Origin: Plantago major
Taxonomy: Eukaryota; Streptophyta; Magnoliopsida; Lamiales; Plantaginaceae
Assembly (NCBI GenBank): GCA_026545765.1
Contig: CM048842.1
Span: 92,159,230 to 92,223,229 of the forward strand
Direction: 5' to 3'
DNA length: 64,000 nt
Every line of letters starts with the position of its first letter. Position 1 is the stretch's first letter. The notes below the pieces were generated by a model. It made no database searches. It saw nothing but the letters and a program-made list of their open reading frames with translations, and was not told where the DNA came from. This document shows, one piece after another, positions 1 to 11,646 of the stretch. The translations under genes and the position numbers were made by a program.

Positions 1-774
1 GTTCCTTACCACGTAACTTGCATTCTATTAGATCCGCATCCTCCTCCCAATATATCATGCACATTTTGGACAATGCCTATGGTTACCATAAAGTACTAAT
101 CCGCATCTTTTCTTCGCTTGGTAAAAGTTGGTGGGAACTAGGTTTTCTTCAGACAAAGGTCCGACATTACGTCAACCCATTCATTGAAGCTCGTTTGATT
201 GTCGCCATTAGCCTTACAACTCAATAACCGAGATAACAAATACAACTCAGTGAGCTTACACCCCGGGTAAACAGGCTTCCTTGATGATTCTAACAAGTCA
301 AAGAACAACCGATCCTCGGATTCGTGGTTCCTCCACCTCCACCTCGGTTTCGGTGTTGGTTGTGTCCACGAACTCCGCCCTGCAAAGATCGTACACCATT
401 TGTTCGACTCGAGCTCGAATAGCATCGCCTTCAGATTGGGATTGTTCCCCGACTTGTTCATTTTTTCTCTTCCTTCCACGCTGTCTGTATTGGTCATATG
501 TATTGGACGGTGCTGCTTCCTCACCATGATGATTCCATACTTGATACGCAGGCAGGAATCCATTTTTCCTCAAGTGCTGGACTACCGCTGTAGGAGTCAC
601 GTATTGCTTGTTTCTGCACTGTTTCATTGCACAAGGACACTTTATCAACCCATCCTTTACACAAGACGGATTTGACATTGCAAATTCAATGAAACCTTCA
701 ACCCCTTTCAGAAAACTCCATTGAACTCTGCCATTGAGAGTACGACAATACATCCATCCACGATCGGTATTCAT
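1..774 (-). pseudogene. CACTA transposase 5' coding region, copy A
   Basis: Reading leftwards from ATG at 774, the protein starts MNTDRGWMY and continues with the hallmarks of the transposase-associated domain (Pfam Transpos_assoc): a FLKGVEGFIEFA-like segment, a cysteine-containing stretch (IKCPC..KQCRNKQYVTP), then HLRKNGFLPAYQVWNHHGEE. A second open stretch (about 138-330) has FFDLLESSRKPVYPGCKLTE, the usual linker toward the TNP2 transposase, and positions 1-77 encode a CMIYWEEDADLIECK-like segment. Reading frames change between these blocks, by introns or frameshifts, so I treat it as probably inactive. The catalytic transposase domain would lie beyond the window. Confidence 0.75.
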
Positions 775-1050
775 TGAATAATTAGATAATAACCTGACAC
801 GTTTGAATTCATTAGATCGAGGTCTTTCATTTACGGTAATAAATCAATTTCACAATAATTCAATCAATTGCTACGTAATATAAGTTATATTAGCATAAGC
901 TGTTGTTAAGGCATTACATAATATAAGTTACATCAGCTTCAATTTTACCATAATGTTTGGTTTCATATATATATCAACTAATGATTACTAGTTATACAAG
1001 CCTAGAGACAAAACGGATGAAACTCCTCATTCTCATGCACCCCCTCCTCA

Positions 1051-1462
1051 TCACTTGTGACGCTCCCTACCACAGAACTTGCATTCCAACAGATCTACAT
1101 CCTCCTCCCAATACACCATGCACATGTTCCGACAAGCAGAAAGGCACTCAATAGGCGGCCCCAAACCCCGCCTCTCCCTCCACTGGAGGTATGCCATGGA
1201 CGGTGCTTCCTCACCGTGATGAATCCATACATGATACTCAGGCATGAATCCATAACGTCGCAAGTGCTCGAATACTGCAGTAGGCGTCATAAATTGCTTG
1301 ATTCATGAGTTTCAATGCAAGGACACTTTATCAACCCCCAATTGCACAAACCGGATGTCCCATGGCAAACGAGATGAAACCTTTAACCCCTTCTACGAAA
1401 CTCCTAGAAACTCTGTCATTTACCGCCGTACGATCGTACATCCATGAACGGTCGGAATTCAT
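1051..1462 (-). pseudogene. CACTA transposase 5' coding region, copy B (degenerate)
   Basis: A second, shortened copy of the same coding start. From ATG near 1462 it reads MNSDRSWMYDRT and SFVEGVKGFISFAM, then runs into a stop; the later part (1051-1290) is open in another frame with HLRRYGFMPEYHVWIHHGEE and CRNMCMVYWEEDVDLLECKFCG. It lacks the middle linker found in copy A and joins the two ends directly. It lies between copy A and the terminus, so it may be a rearranged duplicate within one element or the remnant of a related element. Confidence 0.7.
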
Positions 1463-2254
1463 TGTTTACTTTATTTTTAACCTGAGACGTTCCAATTGAT
1501 TAGATCGTATTTAATTTATTAGATCGATTCCAATTCGGATAAGAAGATTGTAGAGGTTAATTGTTAATTATTATATGTTCCTTATAAATTAATTATTAAT
1601 TAAGTGTTCGATGTGTTACAAAATTGGACATATATAATAACCATTTCAACTTCTTAGTACATATATTATATACTTAACATACATATCAAATTAACTAATT
1701 GCTCTATACATATCGAATTACTACATATATTCATATCAAATTACATACTTAACATACAAATTTATCAAATCAAAACTACATACTTCTATACTTAACAAAC
1801 ATATCAAATTAACTAAACTAACTATATATACTTAACACACAAATCAAACTAACTACATACATTCATACATACCAAACTTAACATACTACATACATTCATA
1901 TCATTAATTAAACTAACTATCAAATTGAACAAATTACATATAATTGATCAAAGTAACTAAACTAACTACTACATACTTATCATATATACATATAATTGCT
2001 CAAATTAATCAAAATAAACAAAATCCCCAAATTTTAAAAAACTAGGGTTTTAGCCAAAATACCTTGATTAATCGGTAGAAATCTGAAATTGATCGAAGAA
2101 ACAAACTCCTTGTCCCACTAGCTTCGATTAGGCACCAAGATTGGCCGGAATAACGAACAATTCACCGGAAACCGAAGAGAGGAAAAGAAGAGAATGAGGA
2201 AGAAGAAGGGAGAAGATGAAGAAAATGAGGCTCTCTTCCTCTAAGTGAAATTAG

Positions 2255-2580
2255 GAAATTCGGCGACGGACATGTGTCCGTCGCCCGTAATCGATCCGTC
2301 GGCCCAAATGGCGACGGATAGGTATCCGTCGCTATAAGGCGACGGATAATCTATCCGTCGCCCAGTTTTTAAAAAAAAAATTCTTTTTTTTTTAATAAAA
2401 GTCAAACTTGGGCGACGGATAAATAGTTATCCGTCGCCCAAGTTAGCGACGGATAAGTTATCCGTCGCTAATAAGCGACAGATAACTATTATCCGTCGTA
2501 AGCGCGACGGATAGATTCCGTCGCCCAGTTTACCGATCCGTCGTTATGGGGCGACGGATAAAATCCGTCGCCCCATAACG
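2255..2580. repeat. CACTA subterminal repeats (GCGACGGATA / TATCCGTCGC)
   Basis: About a dozen copies of a 10-bp motif GCGACGGATA and its reverse complement, often paired as short palindromes with 2-6 bp between. They are confined to the 330 bp next to the CACTA terminus. In the En/Spm family such subterminal motifs bind an element-encoded protein (TNPA type). Density and inverted pairing are seen directly; the binding role is by analogy. Confidence 0.85.
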
Positions 2581-2592
2581 TCGTTTTTTCCA

Positions 2593-2607
2593 AGTTTTCT
2601 TGTAGTG
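2593..2607 (-). repeat. CACTA terminal inverted repeat (one end)
   Basis: The plus strand reads AGTTTTCTTGTAGTG, which is CACTACAAGAAAACT on the minus strand. It marks the element boundary; unique DNA leading to the first TBL gene begins after it. Confidence 0.88.
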
Positions 2608-3479
2608 AACCTACATTATTACAGTCACAATCACACTGACTCATGGTGTTTATTAGACGATATGAGTGTAACGAATGATACGCCATCTCACGAGTATAGT
2701 TCGTAAAGTAATCAACACAAACCTGATCCGTAAGCTCTCTTTACTCATTAAGATCTCCACCCGTCTCCCTCAGACAAATTTCACTTACTTTCCTTCATTG
2801 GAATATCTTCTTTTTTCTCCAATTGAATTTACCTCTTAGGTTCCAGGTAATATTAACATGGTGCAGTTTAGCCCCCAGGAACCGATGCGGAGTTCTATTG
2901 TGCCTAAATCGAACTGTATAGCTAGTCCACCTTTAATTTTCTTTTATATGGGATAATCTTCTAATTGCGGAAATTATATAAAATGGCCAAAGACCCATAC
3001 AGAAATATTCATATAATATAGAAAATGTGTCATCTACGTATGTGGAATCCACATATATATTCACGTATGTGGGATCCACATATATTTTTTGAGTTGTAGG
3101 CGTATTGAGTCGAAACCCACATATGAAACCTAATTTATATGTGCACAGACATTTTCCATGTACTCAAGAAACAAGAACTTTTATATTTTTCTAGCAAAAA
3201 AGGATGTTACTATAAAAAGAAGTTGATTTCTCTGAAGACAGAGTGGTAAAAGGGAATGGATTGGAAAATAATATTTCCACCTAAAGGGCAGACAACCTGG
3301 AAAAAAACAAAAGTAACCACCAACTGGTTAAACAAACTCCTATTGGTTACATCTTCACTAAACCCAACCCTACAATTTTCCACTCATGTAATCATATCCT
3401 AACTAACCCCGATAGCTAATTCCCACCAAACGTCTCATTATAAACTCCCTCAACATGGCGAACAACAATATTATCCAAA
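2608..3479. other. Intergenic: promoter region of TBL gene 1
   Basis: AT-rich unique sequence. At 3010-3085 two near-identical units (ACGTATGTGG.ATCCACATAT) form tandem palindromes. No gene seen. Confidence 0.5.
3439..3444 (+). promoter_or_regulatory. Possible TATA box of TBL gene 1
   Basis: TATAAA lies 36 bp before the chosen ATG (3480), implying a very short 5' leader. An ATG at 3455 in a different frame would then probably fall upstream of, or very near, the transcription start. Confidence 0.4.
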
Positions 3480-6093
3480 ATGGCAAAGAGAAGCAATTGG
3501 ATTTCAGACCATTATTCCGGCTTAATGGACGTAAGGTGCACTTTTCACTCCCTAGTAGCACTTCTTGCTGCCGCATTAGTCGTTGGAGCAGTGTACTTGA
3601 CGGCTGAGAGTCGGTACTTAGTACGTATTGTTAGTACTGACGAGAAGTTTATTGATAATGAGGAGACGAATGACAAGGATTCGTCGTGCGATTTGTTTTC
3701 AGGGAGATGGGTTTATGACAACGAGAGTTATCCTTTGTATAGGGAGGAGGAGTGCACCTTCATGTCAGATCAATTGTCTTGTGGCAAGTTTGGCAGGGCG
3801 GATTTGGATTTTCAGCATTGGCGTTGGCAACCTCATCGCTGTGACCTTCCTAGGTACTTTTTACGTTAATTCGTATTATAGTAGGGTAGTGGTGTGAAAT
3901 GATTGTGAATTCTCCTTGGCAGATGTATGTAAAAACTAAACCGTAAGATTGACCGAATATATATCTTTCAAAAGATTTTTAAAATATCAAACAACAACTT
4001 TGTAAACACCACCAAATTCACTTAAACTCCACTTTGACATAATTGTGCTTCATTTCATTTCTATAAAATTAGTAGTTTTGGCAACTATGCATGAGGTGAG
4101 AAACATTTATATGGTATATGATGTTTGAGCAAGGTGGAATGTTTGTTTTGTGTATGTTAATAAAGCTAGGTTCAATGCCACAGCAATGTTAGAGAGATTG
4201 AGAAACAAAAGGCTTGTTTTTGTTGGGGATTCCTTGAATAGAGGCCAATGGGTGTCTATGGTTTGTCTTCTAGACAAAGTTATTCCACAAGGACAAAAAT
4301 ACATGCACAACAATGGCAGTGCTTTGATCACCTTCAAAGCCAAAGTGAGTTTTACTTTTCTCATTAGTTTTTGCTTTATACGGGTACGTGCAAACCACCG
4401 GTACACCATCTAATATATATTGTGTCAGTGTTAGACTCATATGATGCATACGTGATACATGCTATGTGAGCGTATCGATGGTTACATCCCAGTCATCAAA
4501 ATAAATCTACTATTATATATGAATCAATGCTAATTTATCGACAACCTATGATAACTTAAGAAAATACATTACATGTGAAAGAAACTAAAAGTAAAAGTTT
4601 GAGTGAAGCAACAGACTAATCAAACCACTTGTCTCCGATCCCAAGAAGCTTACGTACTAATTAAACCAATGTATACACCTTATTATAAAACTTCAAGAAC
4701 AAAAATAAAATATTTTATACGTATATAAATTTAAGAGTTGGTTACCAACTAATCTAAAAAGTTACGTTGATGAAGGAGTACAATGCTAAAATTGAATTCT
4801 ACTGGGCCCCGTTGCTGGTGGAGTCCAATTCAGATGATCCAACAAACCATCGGTTACCGGATCGAATCGTGAGAGCCCAATCCATTGAGAAACATGCTCG
4901 ACATTGGATCGATGCTGACATATTGGTCTTCAACACTTACCTTTGGTGGCGTAGGCCCAACATGAAAGTCCTGTAAGTAATTGTCCACCACAAAAAGCCC
5001 TCTCACTTTTCCGTTTTTTCCGATTATTACTCTCGGCCCTTTTTGACGGGCGACCCTCTTACTTTTCAAGTCAACACGAAATATGAATATTTGTTAAATG
5101 TAGAGTGAAAGTGTACAAACAAGTAACAGAGTGATACACTTTTGCCCGTGTCACTAACAAAAACGGATTTGTCTGTGTCATTTTACTTTATGATTGGACC
5201 AATGTGGGAGTGACGATTTTTATGAAACTTTAATGTGATGATATCAGGTGGGGTTCTTTCCAGGATTCTGATGGAATATACAAGAATGTTAGCATGTTGC
5301 GCAGCTATGAAATGGCTCTGAAGACCTGGTCGGACTGGTTAGAAATCCATGTCAATCGGACTAAGTCTAGATTATTTTTCATGACCATGTCCCCAACCCA
5401 TGAAAGGTACACATAACGTAAACTGTCTCGTATGGGAGTTACTTTCAAGTTTAGGAATCGCTAACTTTTAAAAAGTTTGATCGATTCGTTGAAAGTTCCA
5501 TTGTCTCACATAACTTGTAAAAGAATCGTGAGTTTGACACTTAATTAGAGAACTTTGCTCTCTTAACCTCTTAAGAAGGCCTTATGGAAAATGGCCTAAT
5601 TCTAACGTGTGTCAGAACATACCCAAGACGATGATGAATTTATTTAAACACTTTCCCTTAACATCTGACAATATGTTATCCATAGGATTCGTGAGCAATT
5701 TGAACTAAATTTGACAAAAGATTAAACATTTTCAGGGCAGAAGAATGGGGAGGTTCAGCAGGGCGAAATTGTTACAGCGAAACAGAAATGATAACAGAAG
5801 AGGGATACCAAGGCAGAGGATCAGATCCTAAAATGATGCAACTAGTAGAGACGACGATTCATGACCTTGGAAATAGAGGATTGGATGTGCAAATGATAAA
5901 CATAACACAACTCTCTGAATACAGAAAAGAAGGCCATCCTTCAATCTATAGGAAGCAATGGGAGCCTCTGAAAGAAGAGCAGATTTCTAATCCTGAGAGT
6001 TATTCCGATTGTATTCATTGGTGTCTTCCTGGAGTTCCAGATGTCTGGAATGAACTCTTGTACGCTTACCTTTTCAACAACTCGTCTGGTTAA
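3480..6093 (+). CDS. TBL29: TBL gene 1: TBL29/ESK1-like xylan O-acetyltransferase
   Basis: Five exons: 3480-3853, 4170-4344, 4776-4972, 5248-5406, 5736-6093, coding 420 aa. The protein has a short basic N-terminus, one membrane segment (about residues 22-42, type II Golgi anchor), the TBL domain ([16 protein letters not shown]), then the PC-esterase domain with the GDS motif ([10 protein letters not shown], Ser146) and the catalytic DxxH (D393, H396, in [10 protein letters not shown]). Known family role: transfer of acetyl groups to xylan in the Golgi. It is the array member closest to Arabidopsis ESK1/TBL29 as I recall it ([27 protein letters not shown]). Intron phases 2, 0, 2, 2. Intron 3 carries a short stretch resembling the SINE-like unit near 15410. 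Very confident of the family, moderately of the ortholog. Confidence 0.92.
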
Positions 6094-6486
6094 TGAAATC
6101 GAATCATGAAGGAAAAAGTTCCTTCATATTGGTTTACCTGTAAAATGTTCATTAATCATCAGGAAAAAACTAGAGTAATTTTTTTCTGCTATTCTGGTAA
6201 GAACTGATTATAGAAATCCGGAAATCCGCAGTAAGATCTTGTCATTCTAGCAAGGAAACTTATGATCTTGAAGATCGAATCACTATTCACCCATCACTTT
6301 CTCATGTAACAATCATTAGGCCATGTGTGATTATTGATGAATCGAATGAAATCTTTTCGATTCCTTTTTATAACATCCAATAATCATTCTAAACAGTGTG
6401 CATTTCAAACAAATGACTACATGCAGACAATGCACCAGAACACAACAGAAGAATATATAGGCCTTGAGGAACTTGGTGGATTAAAA
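6094..6486. other. Intergenic spacer
   Basis: Leader and promoter region between TBL genes 1 and 2. An in-frame ATG at 6334 would add 51 residues to gene 2, but the family N-terminus matches the later ATG. Confidence 0.4.
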
Positions 6487-8107
6487 ATGGTTCTCAAGGC
6501 CTGGGAGATTTTATACAAATTTCACCACCTTATAGGTCTCCTCCTTGTAGCATTTACAGCGGCCGCACTTTATCTAGCACGCGACAATAGTTGGAACGCG
6601 ATCAGTGTGCTGGTTGCTATCAAACAAATACAAAGATTAGCAATAGCACCTCGTTGCGATTATTTTTCAGGCAGTTGGGTCTACGACAACGTATCATATC
6701 CTTTGTACAAGGAGTCGCAATGTTCTTTCATTGAAAATGCTTTTGCTTGCGAAAGACAAGGGAGAGAGGATTTCGATTACCAAAAATGGCGATGGCAACC
6801 TCATCAGTGCAACCTTCCAAGGTGCTTGAGTTTTTGTTTCATCTGTTAATTTCATAGAAAGATGGAACTGAGTATGTTCCTTTGGTGAAGGTTAGGACAT
6901 TAAATGTTTTTCTTTTTCGTATGTGTATAGGTTCGATGGGAATGCATTTCTTGAAAAACTAAGAGGAAAGAAGCTTATATTCGTGGGGGATTCTGTGAAT
7001 AGAAATCAATGGGAATCGATGCTTTGCTTAATCGAGTCATCTCTTTCTCCTCTTGAAAACAAAAGAACAACTCTAACAGGCAGTGTGTACAGCTTTCATG
7101 CTACAGTAATTTCCTTGTTTAGCTTTTTTTTCCCCCCTCATAAGTAGCTAAATGTCTCATGGTGTCATCTGTAATGCCCTTTTTTGATAATTCTAATGAA
7201 GGAATACAACGCGACGCTTGAGTTCTATTGGTCACCGTTGCTGGTTGAGTCTAATTGTGACGATCCTCTAAATCACACGGGGTTACAACGTGCAGTTAGG
7301 ATCAAAGTGATTGAAACGCATGCAAAATATTGGGCTGATGCTGATATTCTCATCTTTAATTCTTACGCGTGGTGGATGGATCCAAACTTTACACTCGTGT
7401 AAGCTCAGTTACTGTTTTACGTAAAGTCCATCTGTTCCAATCTATTCACAAGGCAAAAAAATCCATATGACAAATATGTACTTTAAAATTCAGGTGGGGA
7501 TCATTAAAGAGCCCTGATGCGATTCTCAAGAAAGTTTCGATGCAACAACGTTTGTATGAAATGTCTCTGAAGACATGGTCAGACTGGCTGGAGATAAACA
7601 TTGACAGAAGCAGAACAAAGCTGTTCTTTATGGGCCTGTCGCCTATGCATCCCTCGTATGTCTGACAGTCTATTGTTTCAGCAAAGCGTAACACATGATT
7701 CACAAAATTTTATGTTATGTTCTTGAAATCTGAAATTTGACTGCTCATTACATTTCAGTGCAGCGTATTGGGGTGGCCAAGAAGGCAACTGTGTGGGCGA
7801 AACTAAGCCAATAGAACATGAGAAAGTGCGGTGGGATATTCTATTGAATCGGCCCCACATGAGGATAGCTGAGTCGACAATTCAAGAGCTAGACACAAGA
7901 GGTGTGACAGTGAACTACATCAACATAACAAAAATTTCAGGCTATCGGAAGGAAGCTCATCCATCTATATATGGAAAGCATCCTGCAAGAAAAGGAACCA
8001 AAATCGGCAAGCCTAGTCCGAGGAATTCAGATTGCCTGCATTGGTGCCTTCCAGGACTGCCAGACATTTGGAACCAAATCCTCTATGCGCACATCATGGA
8101 CGTTTAG
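6487..8107 (+). CDS. TBL gene 2: TBL O-acetyltransferase paralog
   Basis: Exons 6487-6821, 6931-7105, 7202-7398, 7494-7655, 7759-8107; 405 aa. I chose ATG 6487 ([12 protein letters not shown]) because it aligns with the start of gene 3; ATGs at 6334 and 6421 are in frame upstream. One membrane segment near residues 14-32, TBL domain [21 protein letters not shown] motif [10 protein letters not shown] (Ser133), catalytic DxxH D381/H384 ([10 protein letters not shown]). Exon 2 (175 nt) and exon 3 (197 nt) match gene 1 exactly in length. The loop before DxxH is shorter and rearranged ([14 protein letters not shown]) compared with gene 1. Its closest relative in the window is gene 3. Substrate is unknown; xylan or another wall polymer is inferred from family. 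Confidence 0.88.
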
Positions 8108-9023
8108 TCCCACTTACATGCTTCTGCAACAGATTTTGCAAATTTTCATGATTGTATTTCTAAAAGATTTTCTATTAATTTTAACCAAATTCATTAACAA
8201 TATCTGATGGAAAATGATGCTGCGATTAACGACATATCAAATAAAATACGACATATATCACTACAAGAAATCGTACAGATGCAACCCATACACACAACAA
8301 CATAAGGAGAAAAACGTGATGTTTAGAATTGCTCACTTCAGGAACCTAAACAGAAAACAGAGGAAATTAAGGAAAAAAAAGAACATTGCAAAAATTTAGA
8401 TGCCAAGTGAAAGTATCATGCACAAAGCCCTTATGACAGTAATATCCTGTAACAAGGATAGTAAGTTATTGGATTATAGTTCATTTGTCTTGTAATGAAG
8501 AATAGAAATCACATTGAATGCGTTAGTAGCCTGATTGGTAAGCTGAGAAACCCGTGACGGGTTTGATTCTCCAGAGAGATTGATTTCTTTCCTATGTATG
8601 GAGCTCTGGAATTGTTGATTTATTTCCCTAAACTGAAGAGAGACCTGTTTAATGGCTTTAAGCGAAGCTAAGCTATTGCGACTGAAACTAAGTTGCAAAC
8701 AAATGAATTTGCGACGGTTTGAAAAGGTGAAAGAACAAGTACTGATGACATTAATTCTAATGGCATTTCCAAATTTAGAACAGATCAGAAAGGCAAATAA
8801 AATTAAAATGATATGGTACTATACTATACTACTATATACTTTTCCATGATTTTCTTATGCTAAAATTCCCTAGACACGTGAAAGTTAACATTAACAAGTT
8901 ATCTAATTAGGAAGAGATAACAGCACTAGAGAAAAACCACAAATGACATGAGAAATCTTCTACATAAGTTTATTAAGCAAATACCCCTCACATAGTTGAG
9001 GGGAAGGGAACACAGTCAGAACA
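8108..9023. other. Intergenic between TBL genes 2 and 3
   Basis: AT-rich. Holds a CACTACAAGAAAT motif at 8259, a tRNA-like SINE head (8526-8572), and the promoter of gene 3. No protein gene seen. Confidence 0.45.
8526..8600 (+). repeat. Possible tRNA-derived SINE head
   Basis: TAGCCTGATTGG at 8526 resembles a pol III A box and GGTTTGATTCTCC at 8560 a B box, about 34 bp apart as in tRNA-like SINE heads. No cloverleaf with proper anticodon arms was found, so it is not a functional tRNA. No target duplication identified. Confidence 0.35.
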
Positions 9024-10766
9024 ATGGGGGCAAAGGATTGGAAGACTATTTACAGGTTTCGACACCTTGTCGGGCTTTTTCTTGTTGCAGTTGTGGTTGC
9101 TGCTCTTTATCTTGCGAATGATACAAAACTAAAGGCTGTGAAACTACAAGTCACTTCAAAAGAAGAACAAATTCCACGAAAGAAACATGGCACTCCCACT
9201 TCACGTTGCGACTATTTTTCAGGCAGATGGGTCTATGACAATGTGACATACCCTTTGTATAAGGAGTCCCAATGTTCCTTTATCGAGGATATCTTTGCTT
9301 GTGAGCGAAATGGGAGAGTGGAACTCGGATATCAAAATTGGCGATGGCAACCTCATCATTGTGACATCCCAAGGTTATTAACTATAGCTTATATCTCTCC
9401 TTAAATCTTGTGCTTTTAAATGTGAATATAACAATGATAAGCATAATGCTGCAATTGATTTGGTATATGAAGTTATGGTAATTGCATTTTTTATCTTATC
9501 AATATATATAGGTTTGATGGGGCATTGTTACTGGAAAAATTAAGGGGAAAGAAGCTTATCATTGTTGGCGATTCCGTAGGTAGAAACCAGTATCAGTCAT
9601 TGCTCTGCCTCCTGGAGTCTTACCTTCCTCCATCGACAAACAAATCGGTGACCTTGACAGGCAACATGTATGACTTCCATGTCAAAGTAAGTATTTTGGT
9701 TTGTAAGGTGATTATGCCAGAGCAAAACTAATAATTGCATTAGTATTTCTGCCTTGGCATTATCACTAGCCTTTTGGTATGTAGTCTACTTGTCTCCTTT
9801 CCCACACGTCGAAATTCCAATGACTTCCATGATTCCTCACATTATTTTGCTTAGTCATCTCTCATCCTTAATCTTTTTACATGATCAAAATGAAGGACTA
9901 CAATGTGACAATATCATTCTATTGGTCGCCATTTCTTGTCGAAAGTAGTTGTGACAGTCCTACACACCACGCTAGGATAAAACATACAATTAGATTTGAA
10001 GCAATTGAAAAGCATGCCAGGTTCTGGACTGATGCTGATATACTTGTGTTCGACACTCATGCCTGGTGGATGGATCCAAACCTTACACTCTTGTAAGTAC
10101 TCCTGCACAAGTAGTACTAACAAGAACATTTTATATTGTTCGTAAACTCAAAAGATTACATAGATTTGAAATTCTAGGTGGGGAGGGTATGGAAGCCCTG
10201 ATGCAATTTACAAGAGAGTACATACATCAGCACGGCCATTAGAGTTAGCACTGCAGACGTGGTCAGACTGGTTGGAAATAAACCTCAACCAGACTAGGAC
10301 AAAATTGTTCTTCATGGGCCCTTCACCTATTCACTGCTTGTAAGTCAAAATATACAAGTATACGAATTGATAACTCATACTGATCAATTTTGAGCAAAGA
10401 CTCTAATTGGACATACATTATATGTATACATGTTGCAGATCAGATCTTTGGGGAGGCTCAGAAGGTAACTGCCTGGGTGAAACAAATATGATAGTCGATG
10501 AGAAAGTGAAATGGGGAGATTTAGAGGATAGAAGATTTATGAAGATAGTGGAGTCAGCATTTGATATCCTGGAGACTAGAGGCATCAAGGTCAACTATCT
10601 CAACGTAACACATATGTCGGCTTATCGAAAAGAAGCTCACCCATCTGTACATGGATCTTCGCGACATAAACAATATCGTACACAAATTGCGGATTGTTTG
10701 CATTGGTGCCTTCCAGGAATTCCGGATGTTTGGAACCTTATTCTTTATGCCCATATCATAAAATGA
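9024..10766 (+). CDS. TBL gene 3: TBL O-acetyltransferase paralog with altered GDS context
   Basis: Exons 9024-9373, 9512-9686, 9896-10092, 10178-10339, 10439-10766; 403 aa. N-terminus MGAKDWKTIYRFRHLVG, membrane segment about residues 15-32, TBL domain [21 protein letters not shown] motif Ser138, DxxH D380/H383 ([10 protein letters not shown]). Around the catalytic serine it reads IIVGDSVGRNQYQS where other members have GDSLNRNQW: the Asn three residues after Ser becomes Gly, and the conserved Trp becomes Tyr. The loop before DxxH is the shortest in the array (SVHGSSRHKQYRTQ). These changes suggest shifted substrate use or relaxed constraint; all exons are open and all splice sites consensus, so it looks expressed. 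Confidence 0.87.
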
Positions 10767-10871
10767 GAATCATAATATTCTTTTCACCATTCCTGGCAAC
10801 TTATCCGTATGACTGTACTAGTTAGTTTGTTATCATCATAGATGTAAGTTTATATAATTGAAAGTTCAAAC

Positions 10872-11442
10872 TGCTTTTATTCGTAAATATTCGACTTCAG
10901 TTTCCGCTTTACTGTCTGGCTCTGACACCATGTAAACTTCTGTAAATCAGAAGTGAATTGGTTGATTACAAGTTGAGAAAATGATGGGTTACAAGTTGAC
11001 AGAGAACTCTGTTATATAGAGATTGTTTCTTACAAACTAACTGCTATGTACAGTATCTACAGCTGACTGTACAAGTGGAATCCCTAAATAATAACTGTCA
11101 TATTGGGATGTACAACACGTGTAGAAGACTGTACAACTTGAATTGAATTCTCAATTCTTCTCACAAATTTCCAAAGGCTTCTCCCATATCCTCACAGTAT
11201 ATATAGTTTAGCTAATCTATCTGCACAACATTAGCATTTTGAAGAACCCATTCAAGCACAGCCGCAGCGTGCCAGCTCTTGGTAACCGACAACCTGCTGC
11301 ATTGACGGTTCAAGCTCTTAAATCCAGAATCATTTGCACTAACTTGAGAGAATCAGTTTCAGAAAATTGAAAAAATCATGATGAATAAAGAGTAAAGAAC
11401 TAAATCGGAAACTGAAGTAGAATTTTAACGAATAAAAGCATT
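10872..11442. repeat. Inverted-repeat unit enclosing an LTR remnant
   Basis: Sequence at 10872-10915 (AACTGCTTTTATTCGT..CAGTTTCCGCTTTACT) recurs in inverted form at about 11391-11440. Between them, at 10918-10933, GGCTCTGACACCATGT is the minus-strand form of a tRNA-Met-type primer binding site followed by an LTR-like TG start, so 10931 to about 11250 looks like an old LTR piece of a copia-type element. It has no coding capacity. The extent of the LTR is uncertain. Confidence 0.45.
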
Positions 11443-11646
11443 TTAAATGTAAAATAAATGTCTTCGGTTGGAGTACGCATATAAATCAAGATACTTGTAT
11501 ATTCCACATGACTTTTGCATTGATTAGTTCATAAACTTCATGGTATATATTAAGTAACAAATCACATTATTTACGAGCTTAATTATTAAGTTGGTCCTTA
11601 TAGTTTTGATAGGTGCCTGAAAACCTTGAATTTATATCTGCATTTC

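Larger units (their letters stand above)
1..2607 (-). mobile_element. CACTA (En/Spm) DNA transposon, 5' part
   Basis: The terminal motif at 2593-2607 reads CACTACAAGAAAACT on the minus strand, the classic plant CACTA terminus. Inside it lies a block of subterminal repeats (2255-2580), then AT-rich leader, then coding sequence for the CACTA transposase-associated domain running leftwards off the window. The element is therefore on the minus strand and its other end lies before position 1. The start region of the transposase gene occurs twice (1051-1462 and 1-774), so the element is internally duplicated. The flanking triplet after 2607 is AAC; the partner target-site copy is outside the window. 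Confidence 0.88.

Noticed and set aside
138-675. Plus-strand open frames at the window start
   Set aside because: They are antisense shadows of the CACTA transposase coding region.
6334-6486. Longer N-terminus for TBL gene 2
   Set aside because: The extra 51 residues have no counterpart in the paralogs, whose starts align with the ATG at 6487.
8259-8496. CACTACAAGAAAT motif with a rough inverted partner (CTTGTAATG), a possible small CACTA element
   Set aside because: The partner end is imperfect and the flanking triplets differ, so no target duplication supports it.
8526-8600. tRNA gene
   Set aside because: A and B box-like motifs are present but no acceptor stem or anticodon arm can be formed; at most a SINE head.
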